Source: a virus. From it: a DNA stretch of 30,313 bases. The notes beneath the pieces are model-generated. The model did no database searches, had not been told where the DNA came from, and saw only the letters and a program-made list of their open reading frames with translations. The stretch lies in IMG/VR virus record IMGVR_UViG_3300035670_000952, positions 1-30,313 of that record. The stretch is one strand, 5' to 3'. Of this stretch, positions 8,879 to 16,535 are shown one piece after another. Made by a program: the position numbers and the translations under genes. Each line of letters opens with the position of its first letter. Position 1 is the first letter of the stretch.

Positions 8879-9564
8879 TAATCATACTTCTTTCTATGCC
8901 AATGGATTATTTTGTATGGAGTCTCTTCTTCTCTAACTATCTTAGATTTAATGTGGGCTTCATCATATAGTCCATTATCAATGATCATTTTCCAAGCTGC
9001 CCGTTTTATTGGTATTAGTTGAGCAATTGGAGTTCCTTTTTCTATAATACCATTAAAATCTTGTCTTATAAAAAATGGAATATTTCCAGATCCAGCAAAC
9101 TCATCAGAATCTATTATTGCTGATACAGTGTGAAATGGAAGCTCTACTCTATTAAATGGGTGAGTAAGCAAAATAGACCATCCCCTTGGGGCCTTAAATC
9201 CCCACCATCCAGAAAACACATTGTGTTGCTGTGCAAAACCAGTTGGTCTTGGCATGGTTTCTCCAAGCTCATTAGGACGAATACCAATAAACTTATGAGG
9301 AAACTCATTGGTGTCCCAAGTAAAAGTTTTACTTCCGTCAATGCCAGTTCCTACCTGAACGTCTACTGGAAACGTAAGCATGTACCCAGAAAGCATCGCA
9401 TCTGTATACGGCATACATTTTTTGAGTCCTGCTCCAGATGTGCCATCAGAAGAGTGAAACTCGCTTTCAGCATTTTTAAACCAATCTGGCAAAAGTCTTT
9501 TAGATGGACTGGGTATACCAAATTTCTCCATGGTTCTCATAGAGACAAATTTTAACAGCTTCAT
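8878..9564 (-). CDS. DUF6065-like conserved phage protein
   Basis: This 228-residue soluble protein has the features I associate with the DUF6065 family: an N-terminal PxPxxRLLPDWFK segment, KKCMPYTDAMLSGYMLTFPVDVQV, a Trp/Gly/Pro-rich centre (WGFKAPRGWSILLTHPFNR), IIDSDEF, PFFIRQDF, and KGTPIAQLIPIKR followed by WHRKKY. The layout looks like a compact beta-barrel or cupin-like fold, but no catalytic site is evident and the family role is not known to me. It is the first gene of a unit with TGGTATACT at 9597-9589 and a short leader with GGAAA before the ATG. The next gene starts on its stop codon. Confidence 0.6.
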   Translation of the reverse strand: MKLLKFVSMRTMEKFGIPSPSKRLLPDWFKNAESEFHSSDGTSGAGLKKCMPYTDAMLSGYMLTFPVDVQVGTGIDGSKTFTWDTNEFPHKFIGIRPNELGETMPRPTGFAQQHNVFSGWWGFKAPRGWSILLTHPFNRVELPFHTVSAIIDSDEFAGSGNIPFFIRQDFNGIIEKGTPIAQLIPIKRAAWKMIIDNGLYDEAHIKSKIVREEETPYKIIHWHRKKYD

Positions 9565-9588
9565 TCACATTTCCAATCTGGCATAACT

Positions 9589-9597
9589 AGTATACCA
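9589..9597 (-). promoter_or_regulatory. Extended -10 promoter (TGGTATACT)
   Basis: Lies 24 nt upstream of the ATG at 9564. Predicted transcription would start near 9582, giving a short leader with a GGAAA site. It drives the DUF6065-like gene and the two overlapping small genes after it. Confidence 0.6.
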
Positions 9598-9605
9598 GAT
9601 GGCTA

Positions 9606-9839
9606 CTAGACTTCTTCTGTTAGCATTGGTGCAAAGGTGCCATCTTCTGGATTATAGATATATCCATTTTGCACAGATGTGTCTACCTGTACAAATGTTG
9701 GCCCTGCCATAAAAATAGCTGCCTGAGAGCCTGGGACGTTAAGTATCTGACGTACAACATTATCAACGATAATTGCAATGTTATATGGATACCTTTGAAC
9801 TGACATTGGCTCAAGTGGTGGTATTTCTGGTAATGACAT
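9606..9839 (-). CDS. Small 'DN-V-IL' protein, paralog of 8441-8878 C-terminus
   Basis: This is a 77-residue protein: a Pro-rich start, then IAIIVDNVVRQIL, AIFMAGPTFVQV and VQNGYIYNPEDGTF. The spacing of the hydrophobic strand pair, the central Pro and the final G-x-x-Y matches residues 78-132 of the 8441-8878 product and the 21134-21373 product. The function is unknown. It starts by TAATG overlap on the stop of the Cys-rich gene, with GGAGG a few bases upstream, so the two are co-translated. Confidence 0.6.
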   Translation of the reverse strand: MSLPEIPPLEPMSVQRYPYNIAIIVDNVVRQILNVPGSQAAIFMAGPTFVQVDTSVQNGYIYNPEDGTFAPMLTEEV

Positions 9840-10876
9840 TATTTGTTCCTCCTTATGTTAATTTTTGATGCTGATCTAGACTCATTGGCAGATGATGGTG
9901 CTGCCAACAATCCAAATTTAGTTGACTCTGATGCCGTTGTTGCATCATAATTTAAAGGATAGTCAATCCTTGAAGAAAGCTCGGTATCTGAATAGGCGTC
10001 AATAGTGATCGTTTTACTCTTTGTCTTTATCTTTAAAGATCTTACAACTGCAGAAAGACTCCAAGACACTATCTCAGAAACCTGGTTAGCTACGGACTGA
10101 ATAACTCTAATATATTGCGGATAACATGTTTCGCATGACTGACCTGAGCAGGTTGAATACGTTGTATACCCACACCCACCTTGAGTACAAACATATCTGA
10201 TAGTCTTATACGTACAATATGTAGTTATTGTATAATAGTCTGCGTTACATACTGTGCCCCAAACCTTATAGTTGCAAACTTCGCCACCCTGACATTGATA
10301 GTTTGTGTATCCAAAAGTAAAGTTATAATTTTTCCAAACCTGGGTAGCACAGGAATCATATACACACTTGTCAATTCCAACAGTATCTACGCAATAATAT
10401 GTTCCATAATAACCAGTTTGGACATAGTCACCAAGACATGTTACGTCTTCATATCCAGCACAGCACCCATCATGATAAACAGGGTTACAACTATAGTAGT
10501 ATGTACTACAATTGCAGCTTGTAGATGTTTGCTTAGTTGCTACCCCCCACCAGTTACCAGAATCTGTATACCAAAGTGCTGCCCCAGCACCCTGGCCAAC
10601 ATCATTTAGTGTAATCTCTACATCTGGAACTAGTGCGTCAACTACAGTTATTGGGTAGTCAGCTGCCGATGTTGGTGCAAGTTTACTTGAAGATATTCCC
10701 CATATACCACGTACGAAATTCCACGATCTTCCACGCTTTGTTTGCTTTACAGTATTGGAGACTAGATTAGTAGAAAAATCTACAGCATCTTCTTGCTTAA
10801 AGTCATTTGCAAAGTCAGTTGATATCTCTTTTGCTAGAGATTGCTGACCTGCTCTAAATACTGCCCTAATGCCCAT
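9839..10876 (-). CDS. Cys/Tyr-rich appendage protein with a Cys-rich insert
   Basis: This 345-residue protein has a beta-sandwich-like frame: residues 75-118 (ITVVDALVPDVEITL then ALWYTDSGNWWGVAT) and residues 254-300 (QYIRVIQSVANQV then SLKIKTKSKTITIDAYSD). This resembles a LamG/ConA-type domain of the 'D-x-x-N-x-W' kind. Between the halves, residues 121-251 hold 18 cysteines with many Tyr, Thr and Asn. The insert has the look of a disulfide- or metal-stabilised loop region. It lies among fibre genes, so a virion appendage is likely; the function is inferred. The start is one base after the stop of the RRGT-type fibre gene upstream. Confidence 0.55.
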   Translation of the reverse strand: MGIRAVFRAGQQSLAKEISTDFANDFKQEDAVDFSTNLVSNTVKQTKRGRSWNFVRGIWGISSSKLAPTSAADYPITVVDALVPDVEITLNDVGQGAGAALWYTDSGNWWGVATKQTSTSCNCSTYYYSCNPVYHDGCCAGYEDVTCLGDYVQTGYYGTYYCVDTVGIDKCVYDSCATQVWKNYNFTFGYTNYQCQGGEVCNYKVWGTVCNADYYTITTYCTYKTIRYVCTQGGCGYTTYSTCSGQSCETCYPQYIRVIQSVANQVSEIVSWSLSAVVRSLKIKTKSKTITIDAYSDTELSSRIDYPLNYDATTASESTKFGLLAAPSSANESRSASKINIRRNK

Positions 10877-10877
10877 A

Positions 10878-12575
10878 CTAAGCTAGGTCTCCCATCAGGT
10901 ACCAAATATCTGTATCTCTTTTAATTAGTGTTGCAGATGAAAACTGGGTTCTAGTGGTATTGCTTGGCGTATATCTTAATGTCATATATGCTGGCTCAGC
11001 AATATCAACAGTTACCTGACCAGTCCCTGCTTGCATAATTGTAATAGTGGTTCCTACTGGGAATGCTACTTGTGTTTCTGGTGGAATAGTAATTGTGACT
11101 GGAACATCAAGCAAAGACTCAATCATTTTGTCTTTGTCAGATAGCTGCAAAGTGTATGTTGTGTATTGTATTTGATTAAATGATACAAGGCTTGGTGCAA
11201 CATCGGTTGGGAATCTTGTTGTATACCATCCGTTAGCTGGACCAGCATAAAGAAGTGTGTCTCCTTCAAGTGCATCATCAAGATGAACATCTGTGAGCTG
11301 TGCCATTGATGATGCTGCAGATCCTGGTAGCCAGGTACCAGATGCTGCATCATATGCTAGAACATCAGTGTCTGATAGATCTGTAAGGTCAACATCTGTT
11401 AGCTCAGATAGGGCTGCTGCTGAAAGAACTGGAGTATATGTAAATACACCATCAGCATAAGATAGACCACCAGCCGTTGTTCCAGTAGCTGCTACTTCTA
11501 CGGTAAAATTTGGATTAGTTGGCTGTCCACCAAGAGCACCTGCAACTTCTTGTACCCACATCTGAACATCGTAGTTTTGACCAATGTAAGATGTTGCAGA
11601 AGCACCCTGCCCCTTGATACGATAAGCAATCACTGTTCCTGGCTCAAGATTATGCTCGTCATAAATTGTCCAGCTAAAGTCTTTTGTTGTAAGTAGGTCC
11701 CAGCTAAAAATTTCTGTTTCTACTGAGTCAACTACACGATATAGCTTTGCGGAAGCATAGCTGGCACACTGGTGATCTGCTGTTATGCTTACTAAATTTA
11801 CATAGCTTATTGTTGTAGTTAGAGAGACCTCAAGATTTTGTGATCCATCATTATAAATGTGAAGCCCACCAGTGCTAGCTGCGAATGGACCTGAAGCCTC
11901 TAGAATACCAAATGATCCTGCAGTTACCCCAGTGACAGCTGGGTTAAATGTAAAAACTCCAGACTCTGTGTCATAAGATAGCTGTCCACCATCTACAACT
12001 GTACTAGTGTTTACAGAAATTCCCTCAATACCTACAAGTGGCTTTGGCTTCCACATCTGTGTTGAAGAATCATAATACAACACTTCTTGATCAACAGCAG
12101 TTGATACCTGAACATCGGAAAGTTCTTCAAGTGTGTGGGTGTGTCCAATATCTGACTTGGTTCCAAGAGAAATTACAATGTCTTCAATATTTCCATCGTT
12201 TGCCTGGATTGCAGCAGCTATTTCATTAAGGGTATCTAGTGTGGTTGGTGCAGAATCTATTAAGTCTGCAATCTTAGCATTTGTATATTCCTGATACCCT
12301 TCAACAACTGACTGAATGCTGGCATTAATTGTAGTTACTGCATCTAAAAGCTCTTCATCAGTATATGTTTTTGATGCCGTTAGGGTAGCGAGTGTTGCTG
12401 CATCAATGTCTTCTGCATTCAAGAATGTTGGGAGATCTGACCAGGCTGTTACACCATCACCAACCTTAAAGGTTTGGTCATCTGTTGATATTGCAATTTC
12501 TCCAGCAGCAAGTACTGTATTTGCATCAGTCCACTGAGCTAGAGTTCCTCTTCGCTGCTGAAGTCTAATTAACAC
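10878..12575 (-). CDS. Tail fibre protein with RRGT N-terminus and shared C-terminal domain
   Basis: This is a 565-residue fibre. The N-terminus (RLQQRRGTLAQW, GEIAISTDDQTFKVGDG) is the attachment module found in many phage fibres (major-tropism-determinant/HylP-like). A coiled-coil-prone stretch with SAPTTLDTLNEIAAAI follows, then beta-rich repeats containing LSDVQV/LTDVDL/LTDVHL. The last ~100 residues (FPVGTTITIMQAGTGQVTVD to the end, W-x-L-x-GDLA) recur in 14337-15989 and 22664-23296 and are probably the distal trimer tip or receptor-binding module. The start is GTG with AGGAG 6 nt upstream. Two -10 boxes lie in front. Confidence 0.8.
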   Translation of the reverse strand: MLIRLQQRRGTLAQWTDANTVLAAGEIAISTDDQTFKVGDGVTAWSDLPTFLNAEDIDAATLATLTASKTYTDEELLDAVTTINASIQSVVEGYQEYTNAKIADLIDSAPTTLDTLNEIAAAIQANDGNIEDIVISLGTKSDIGHTHTLEELSDVQVSTAVDQEVLYYDSSTQMWKPKPLVGIEGISVNTSTVVDGGQLSYDTESGVFTFNPAVTGVTAGSFGILEASGPFAASTGGLHIYNDGSQNLEVSLTTTISYVNLVSITADHQCASYASAKLYRVVDSVETEIFSWDLLTTKDFSWTIYDEHNLEPGTVIAYRIKGQGASATSYIGQNYDVQMWVQEVAGALGGQPTNPNFTVEVAATGTTAGGLSYADGVFTYTPVLSAAALSELTDVDLTDLSDTDVLAYDAASGTWLPGSAASSMAQLTDVHLDDALEGDTLLYAGPANGWYTTRFPTDVAPSLVSFNQIQYTTYTLQLSDKDKMIESLLDVPVTITIPPETQVAFPVGTTITIMQAGTGQVTVDIAEPAYMTLRYTPSNTTRTQFSSATLIKRDTDIWYLMGDLA

Positions 12576-12597
12576 TATAATCTCCTACAAATGGCAT

Positions 12598-12624
12598 AAT
12601 ATACCAATATAGTTAATTATAACA
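12598..12624 (-). promoter_or_regulatory. Two extended -10 boxes (TGTTATAAT and TGGTATATT)
   Basis: TGTTATAAT lies at 12624-12616 and TGGTATATT at 12606-12598, both on the minus strand in the gap before the GTG at 12575. Either would give a leader that includes the AGGAG site. They would drive the RRGT fibre and the Cys-rich gene after it. Confidence 0.5.
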
Positions 12625-12631
12625 TTCTTTA

Positions 12632-12790
12632 TTAGTTGAAAGACATATTACTGGTATGCTTATGTAATGGTCCACACGACTGGCATTCATGAGATTTAAT
12701 ACCAGTAACTGGACACTGCTTAATCTCAGTTTTATGCCCTCTGATTTTACACCAAAGACCTTTTATTGCAATTATGCTAGGGGAAGCCAA
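12632..12790 (-). CDS. Small zinc-ribbon-like protein, TTG start
   Basis: This is a 52-residue reading frame that starts inside the 3' end of the oxygenase gene. TTG 12790-12788 is preceded by GAGGAG with 5 nt spacing. The product has LWCKIRGHK, then a Cys at 26 in KQCPVTG, Cys36-x2-Cys39 in HECQSCG, and His residues in PLHKHT. The pattern suggests zinc binding. The frame otherwise lacks ATG near its start, so the TTG is needed. It fills most of what would be an unexplained gap of about 200 bases. The function is unknown. Support comes from composition and the ribosome binding site. Confidence 0.6.
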   Translation of the reverse strand: MASPSIIAIKGLWCKIRGHKTEIKQCPVTGIKSHECQSCGPLHKHTSNMSFN

Positions 12791-13425
12791 TGCTGCTCCT
12801 CAGATCCTATGAGGCTTCTGAGTGGCATTACGTCATAAGCTACAGTGATTCTTGGACCATCCCAAGTCCAGTCACCCATAGCATGCGGATGCCCCATTTC
12901 AGAAAGAACTGCACGATTATCAATATTTACGTTAATCTTACGCTCTTGATTTGTTGTAATGTAGTGTGTTTCTGATGGCTCTGCCTTTACGGCATAATAT
13001 CCATGAAAGTTTGGAGCACCGTTTGGACCATGCTCATGCCAATCTAGCTTTCCACTATGCGAATAATTAATATTAAACCATCCCTGAAGCATAAACTCTT
13101 GCTTTTTAAAATCTAGCTCATAATAGTCACAGGCTTCGTGTACCATCTCAGATACTGCATCATATAGATTACGAATTCCAGGAATATGAAACTGAAAAAC
13201 ATTGTACTGTCTCCACTTCATGGTGGATACGCTATTGGAAGATTTCCATGCTTCGTTTTCGCCAACTGGAGTCACGCCATCAAGCTCTGCGTTCTCTATC
13301 ATAGAGTATCTGGCTTGTAGCTCTTTAACTAGAACGTCAAGATCATTATCTAGAAATCTTTCAAAGAACCTGTGTGGCTGCTTGGAAGTGCTAATACTTT
13401 GCATTGGCATATAATTGTTTTGCAT
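12772..13425 (-). CDS. 2-oxoglutarate/Fe(II)-dependent oxygenase
   Basis: The 217-residue protein resembles phage 2OG-Fe(II) oxygenases of the PF13759 kind. It has W-x-N-x-x-x-x-x-G (GWFNINYSHSGKLDWH), the iron-binding His-x-His at 130-132 (WHEHGP), HGYYAVKAEPS, a distal His (179 or 181, GHPHAMGDW), and Arg192 in PRITVAYDV for 2-oxoglutarate. It would hydroxylate a protein or nucleotide side chain in the infected cell; the substrate is unknown. It sits alone among fibre genes, in a phage with two collagen-like proteins, so modification of a virion protein is possible. A purine-rich GAGAGA site lies upstream of the ATG, and a TGATATAAT box lies further up. Confidence 0.8.
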   Translation of the reverse strand: MQNNYMPMQSISTSKQPHRFFERFLDNDLDVLVKELQARYSMIENAELDGVTPVGENEAWKSSNSVSTMKWRQYNVFQFHIPGIRNLYDAVSEMVHEACDYYELDFKKQEFMLQGWFNINYSHSGKLDWHEHGPNGAPNFHGYYAVKAEPSETHYITTNQERKINVNIDNRAVLSEMGHPHAMGDWTWDGPRITVAYDVMPLRSLIGSEEQHWLPLA

Positions 13426-13453
13426 CTTATAGTCTCTCTTCTACTATAAAATA

Positions 13454-13462
13454 ATTATATCA
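13454..13462 (-). promoter_or_regulatory. Extended -10 promoter (TGATATAAT) of the oxygenase gene
   Basis: Lies 29 nt before the ATG at 13425 and overlaps none of the coding region. The predicted leader contains AGAAGAGAGA as ribosome binding site. Confidence 0.5.
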
Positions 13463-13469
13463 TAAAGAT

Positions 13470-13679
13470 TTAGCGAGGAACGAATCCAAATGGTGTAAAC
13501 CCAAATGCACGGAATGGCACAAAGTTGAATGGAGTAAATCCAAACGCACCAAATGGTGTAAAGTTAAATGCATTAAATGGAACGAAGTTGAATGCACCAA
13601 ATGGTGTAAAGTTGAATGCAGCAAACGGAGTAAAGTTAAATGCTCCAAATGGTACAAAGCTAAATGGCGTAAAGCTAAA
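13470..13679 (-). repeat. 24-bp tandem repeat encoding FxFxPFxA octapeptides
   Basis: About nine imperfect copies of a 24-base unit (8 codons) encode F-[NGS]-F-[TV]-P-F-[GAN]-A. Two units are shortened to five residues (NFVPF-type). Neighbouring copies differ at third positions, so the array is old enough to have drifted but keeps the peptide. Confidence 0.85.
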
Positions 13680-14312
13680 GGTTGTTACGCTACTAGATGC
13701 TGTTGAGTATACGCCAACACCGTTAGCATTCTCAGCACGTACCTGATATGTCTGTGCTGTTCCACCTTCCTGATTTACAGTTACAGATGTTGAAGTAGTT
13801 GTTCCAGTCTTACCATCTGAAGATGTCCATGTATACTGGGTAATTGATTTTCCACCATTTGCAGGTGCTGTCCATGAGACAACATCCTGAGTTGCACCAG
13901 CTGTATTTGCTGGAGCAGATGGAGCAGGAGAGCTTACTGTTGGAGCAGCAACTGTAGCTGGTACGGTTGTTACAGCTACTGCAGATGATGGGGCAGATGT
14001 CTCACTGGTACCCCACTCATTTTCTGCAGAAATAGTGACTGTATAGCTAGTAGCAGAAGATAGACCAGTGATTGTAAGTGGAGAAGATGCTCCAGTAACA
14101 ACTACTGGGTTTAATCCTGTTGCATTAGCAGTAACAGTATATGAGTCTGCAGCAGGAGAAGCAGCAGGCAATGTGAAAGCCACGGTAACTGCACCATCGT
14201 TGTATGCCCTATTTGTTCCAACGTCAGTAACTGAATCAATTACTGGGGTGTGTGGGATCAAAAAGTCATTAGAACTTTGTGCGTTAGATCCTAGATTCTT
14301 ACCAATTGCCAT
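13470..14312 (-). CDS. Fibronectin-III protein with an FxFxPF repeat tail
   Basis: This is a 280-residue protein. Residues 1-20 form a polar leader, and about 21-117 and 118-211 are two FN3 domains (LTITGLSSATSYTVTISAENEWG; YQVRAENANGVGVYS). Residues 212-280 are an almost pure array of Phe/Pro octapeptides with the consensus F-x-F-[TV]-P-F-x-A. FN3 domains are common in phage tail and capsid appendages and bind host surfaces weakly; the aromatic tail could form a beta-solenoid-like or amyloid-like spike. AAAGGAG lies 10 nt before the ATG. No promoter is seen in the 24-base gap, so it is probably read from the 15989 promoter upstream. Confidence 0.75.
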   Translation of the reverse strand: MAIGKNLGSNAQSSNDFLIPHTPVIDSVTDVGTNRAYNDGAVTVAFTLPAASPAADSYTVTANATGLNPVVVTGASSPLTITGLSSATSYTVTISAENEWGTSETSAPSSAVAVTTVPATVAAPTVSSPAPSAPANTAGATQDVVSWTAPANGGKSITQYTWTSSDGKTGTTTSTSVTVNQEGGTAQTYQVRAENANGVGVYSTASSSVTTFSFTPFSFVPFGAFNFTPFAAFNFTPFGAFNFVPFNAFNFTPFGAFGFTPFNFVPFRAFGFTPFGFVPR

Positions 14313-14336
14313 GCTGCTTTTCTCCTTTAATATTTA

Positions 14337-15989
14337 TTAAGCTGCTGTGTCACCAAATACGACCCAGCTGTTTGCTCCACGCTTTAGTAGAGTTACAGAG
14401 GACCACTGTGCACGTAGTTTTAGTCCTGGTGTTGCATTTACAGTTACTCCCTGAGCACCTGCAATAGTAACCTGTCCAGTTCCAGTCTGAATAACGTCAA
14501 GAGTTGTTCCTACTGGGAAGTTTACAGACGAGTCGCTAGGAATTGTCAAAGTTGTAGCTCCTTGGCTGTTTACCTCAACAATTGTATCACGCTCTGCTAG
14601 AGAAGCTAGCTCATAGCTTGCTGTCTTCTCTGTGATTGTTGTAATAGAAGGAACTCCAACCTTTGTCTGAGTACCGTCAGAAAATACGACTCCTACAACC
14701 TCAACATTGTTAACTGCTAGGTCGTCAAGAGATCCCTGAGCAAAGTTAATTGTTGTTGTTGGCTCGTCAGTAACTCCCTTAAAGAGCTTCCACTTTGAAT
14801 CAGAAGCGTCACGGACGATACCTGCGTGCTGGTATGTTCCATCATTGAATGAGGATACGATACCTAGGTCCACAGCATTTCCAGAGTTTCCCTCACCAAT
14901 GTAGATCAGTGGGTCAGTAACAACTAGATCTGTAGCAGAAACGGTAGTTGTTGTACCCTCTACAGTTAGCGAACCAGAAATAACCATGTCACCAGAGAAT
15001 GTCTGGGTATTAGCACTTAGAAGAGCTAGGTCAGAAGTGTCTGCGATGCCGTGAACATTTGTAGTTACGGCAGCGTGTGTAGAAACTGCACCATCTGCAT
15101 ACCCTTCAGCTGCTGTCTGTGCTGCTGTTGCTGCACCTGCTGCATCATAGTTTACTGCTAGACCATCTGCGTAGGTTTGAGCAGAAGCAAGTGCGTTAGA
15201 TACGTCAGTTGAAGTTGCTAGAGCACCTGTGTCAGCAATACCGTGAACGTTTAGTGTCTCTAGGTTGTGGGCATCTAGTGCGTTAGAGGCTGTTAGCTCT
15301 GCTGCTGTCTGTGCAGCATCTGCCTTAGCGGTAGCATCTAGAGCAGCTGTAGAAATAGCATCTGCCTCAGCCTGATCTGCATAGTCCCTAGTAGTAGAGA
15401 TATCAGACTGTCTTGCCAAAGCTTCTGCGTCAATTGCAGCCTGAAGATCGCTATCTGCAGCAATTCTTGCAGCTGTCTCAGTCTCAATGTCGCCAGCCAG
15501 AGAAGCATCTCCTGCTTGTCTAGCGGTTAGCTCATCATTTAGACCAGTATTGATAGTGTCAACAGATGCTTCTAGTGCTGAAAGGCTTGTCTGTACTCCA
15601 GCAACGGTTGCTGAAATAGCGTCATCTGCTGCCCCTCTATCTGCTACCTCAGCTGCGACAGCATCATCTGCATACTGGATTGCACCAGCAATAGATGTGT
15701 TTAGCTGGTCAACGGCTACTGTGATAGAAGTGCTGATGCTCGTATAAAATTCTGGGTCATCATTAATTGCAGCTGCTAGCTCATTTAGAGTATCCAATGT
15801 TCCTGGTGCTGCGTCAATTACGGAATCTAGTGTTCCATATGATGTTAGGTCTGCCCATGCGTTGGTTCCATCACCAATCTTGAACTTACCTGTGTCTGTT
15901 TCGAACCCAATCTCTCCTGCTGCAAGGATAGGGTTTACAGTGGTCCACTCTGCTGCGGTACCACGTCTTTGCTGCATTCTAGTTGCCAT
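14337..15989 (-). CDS. Tail fibre protein with RRGT N-terminus, coiled coil and shared C-terminal domain
   Basis: This 550-residue fibre opens with RMQQRRGTAAEW and GEIGFETDTGKFKIGDG, the same attachment module as 10878-12575. Next come DAAPGTLDTLNELAAAI and a long Ala/Asp-rich coiled coil with heptad-like repeats (residues ~90-310), including AQTYADGLAVNYD and two NVHGIADT copies. A beta-rich part (LTVEGTTTTVSATDLVV) follows, and finally the shared tip domain with FPVGTTLDVIQTGTGQVTIAG and a W-x-V-FGD end. AGGAG lies upstream of the ATG, with a TGGTATAAT promoter at 16037-16029. It is a probable trimeric side fibre. Confidence 0.8.
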   Translation of the reverse strand: MATRMQQRRGTAAEWTTVNPILAAGEIGFETDTGKFKIGDGTNAWADLTSYGTLDSVIDAAPGTLDTLNELAAAINDDPEFYTSISTSITVAVDQLNTSIAGAIQYADDAVAAEVADRGAADDAISATVAGVQTSLSALEASVDTINTGLNDELTARQAGDASLAGDIETETAARIAADSDLQAAIDAEALARQSDISTTRDYADQAEADAISTAALDATAKADAAQTAAELTASNALDAHNLETLNVHGIADTGALATSTDVSNALASAQTYADGLAVNYDAAGAATAAQTAAEGYADGAVSTHAAVTTNVHGIADTSDLALLSANTQTFSGDMVISGSLTVEGTTTTVSATDLVVTDPLIYIGEGNSGNAVDLGIVSSFNDGTYQHAGIVRDASDSKWKLFKGVTDEPTTTINFAQGSLDDLAVNNVEVVGVVFSDGTQTKVGVPSITTITEKTASYELASLAERDTIVEVNSQGATTLTIPSDSSVNFPVGTTLDVIQTGTGQVTIAGAQGVTVNATPGLKLRAQWSSVTLLKRGANSWVVFGDTAA

Positions 15990-16028
15990 GCTTATTTCTC
16001 CTATTGGGTTCTTCCCATATTCTATTTA

Positions 16029-16037
16029 ATTATACCA
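16029..16037 (-). promoter_or_regulatory. Extended -10 promoter (TGGTATAAT)
   Basis: Lies 39 nt before the ATG at 15989, in the gap after the short fibre gene. The leader carries the AGGAG site. It would drive the RRGT fibre and the FN3 gene. Confidence 0.6.
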
Positions 16038-16042
16038 ACTTT

Positions 16043-16504
16043 TTAGTTAAAGTTGTCAGTCGCACTTCCTCCATCAAGAAGTGCATCCCAAGTTGTTGTA
16101 CTTACTCCACCACCATCAACTGGGGTAGACTGAGGGCTAGTGATAGATCCACCCTCAGTAAATGTGCTCACTACCAAGCCAGACCCATCAATTGATGTAT
16201 CGTGAATGTGCTGTGGAAGTACTAGCGTATCATCAACTGCTGCCATGGTAATCCATTGATCATTAACGTATACGTTAATTCTCTTAGTTACGGAATCAAT
16301 ATAAGTTGTTCCCTCATTTGGAGAAGTAGGAGCAGTAGAGGCTACTGGAAGAGATCCAGCAGTATTATTAGAAATAAAGTATCCAAGTGTAACGACATGA
16401 TCGTTAGCAGTTGGGTCTGCTGCGGTTATGGTTCCACCAATTACGGCAGAGCCAGCAACCTGGATTCCATTTTTGACCTTAAAGTCTTTGTCTACTGTAG
16501 CCAT
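16043..16504 (-). CDS. Short fibre-cluster structural protein
   Basis: This is a 153-residue protein. Its first residues (ATVDKDFKVKNGIQVAGSA) match the start of 16528-18090 (ATVNKDFKIKSGLIVEGA), so both carry the same N-terminal module. Then comes SPNEGTTYIDSVTKRINVYVNDQW, a small beta motif seen in fibre accessory proteins, and a Gly/Ser/Thr-rich end with TWDALLDGGSA. It is probably a minor fibre subunit or adaptor. AGGAC lies 5 nt before the ATG, with a TGGTATAAT promoter just upstream, inside the end of the larger fibre gene. Confidence 0.6.
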   Translation of the reverse strand: MATVDKDFKVKNGIQVAGSAVIGGTITAADPTANDHVVTLGYFISNNTAGSLPVASTAPTSPNEGTTYIDSVTKRINVYVNDQWITMAAVDDTLVLPQHIHDTSIDGSGLVVSTFTEGGSITSPQSTPVDGGGVSTTTWDALLDGGSATDNFN

Positions 16505-16526
16505 CTACTGTCCTATCTCCTTTAGT

Positions 16527-16535
16527 ATTATACCA
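16527..16535 (-). promoter_or_regulatory. Extended -10 promoter (TGGTATAAT)
   Basis: Overlaps the last codons of 16528-18090 and lies 22 nt before the ATG at 16504. It would give a short leader with an AGGAC site. Confidence 0.6.

Noticed and set aside
10181-10609. Plus-strand frame of 142 codons
   Set aside because: Antisense to the Cys/Tyr-rich insert. No promoter or Shine-Dalgarno.
13470-13679. CRISPR-like repeat
   Set aside because: The 24-bp units have no spacers and are in frame with a coding gene; it is a peptide repeat.
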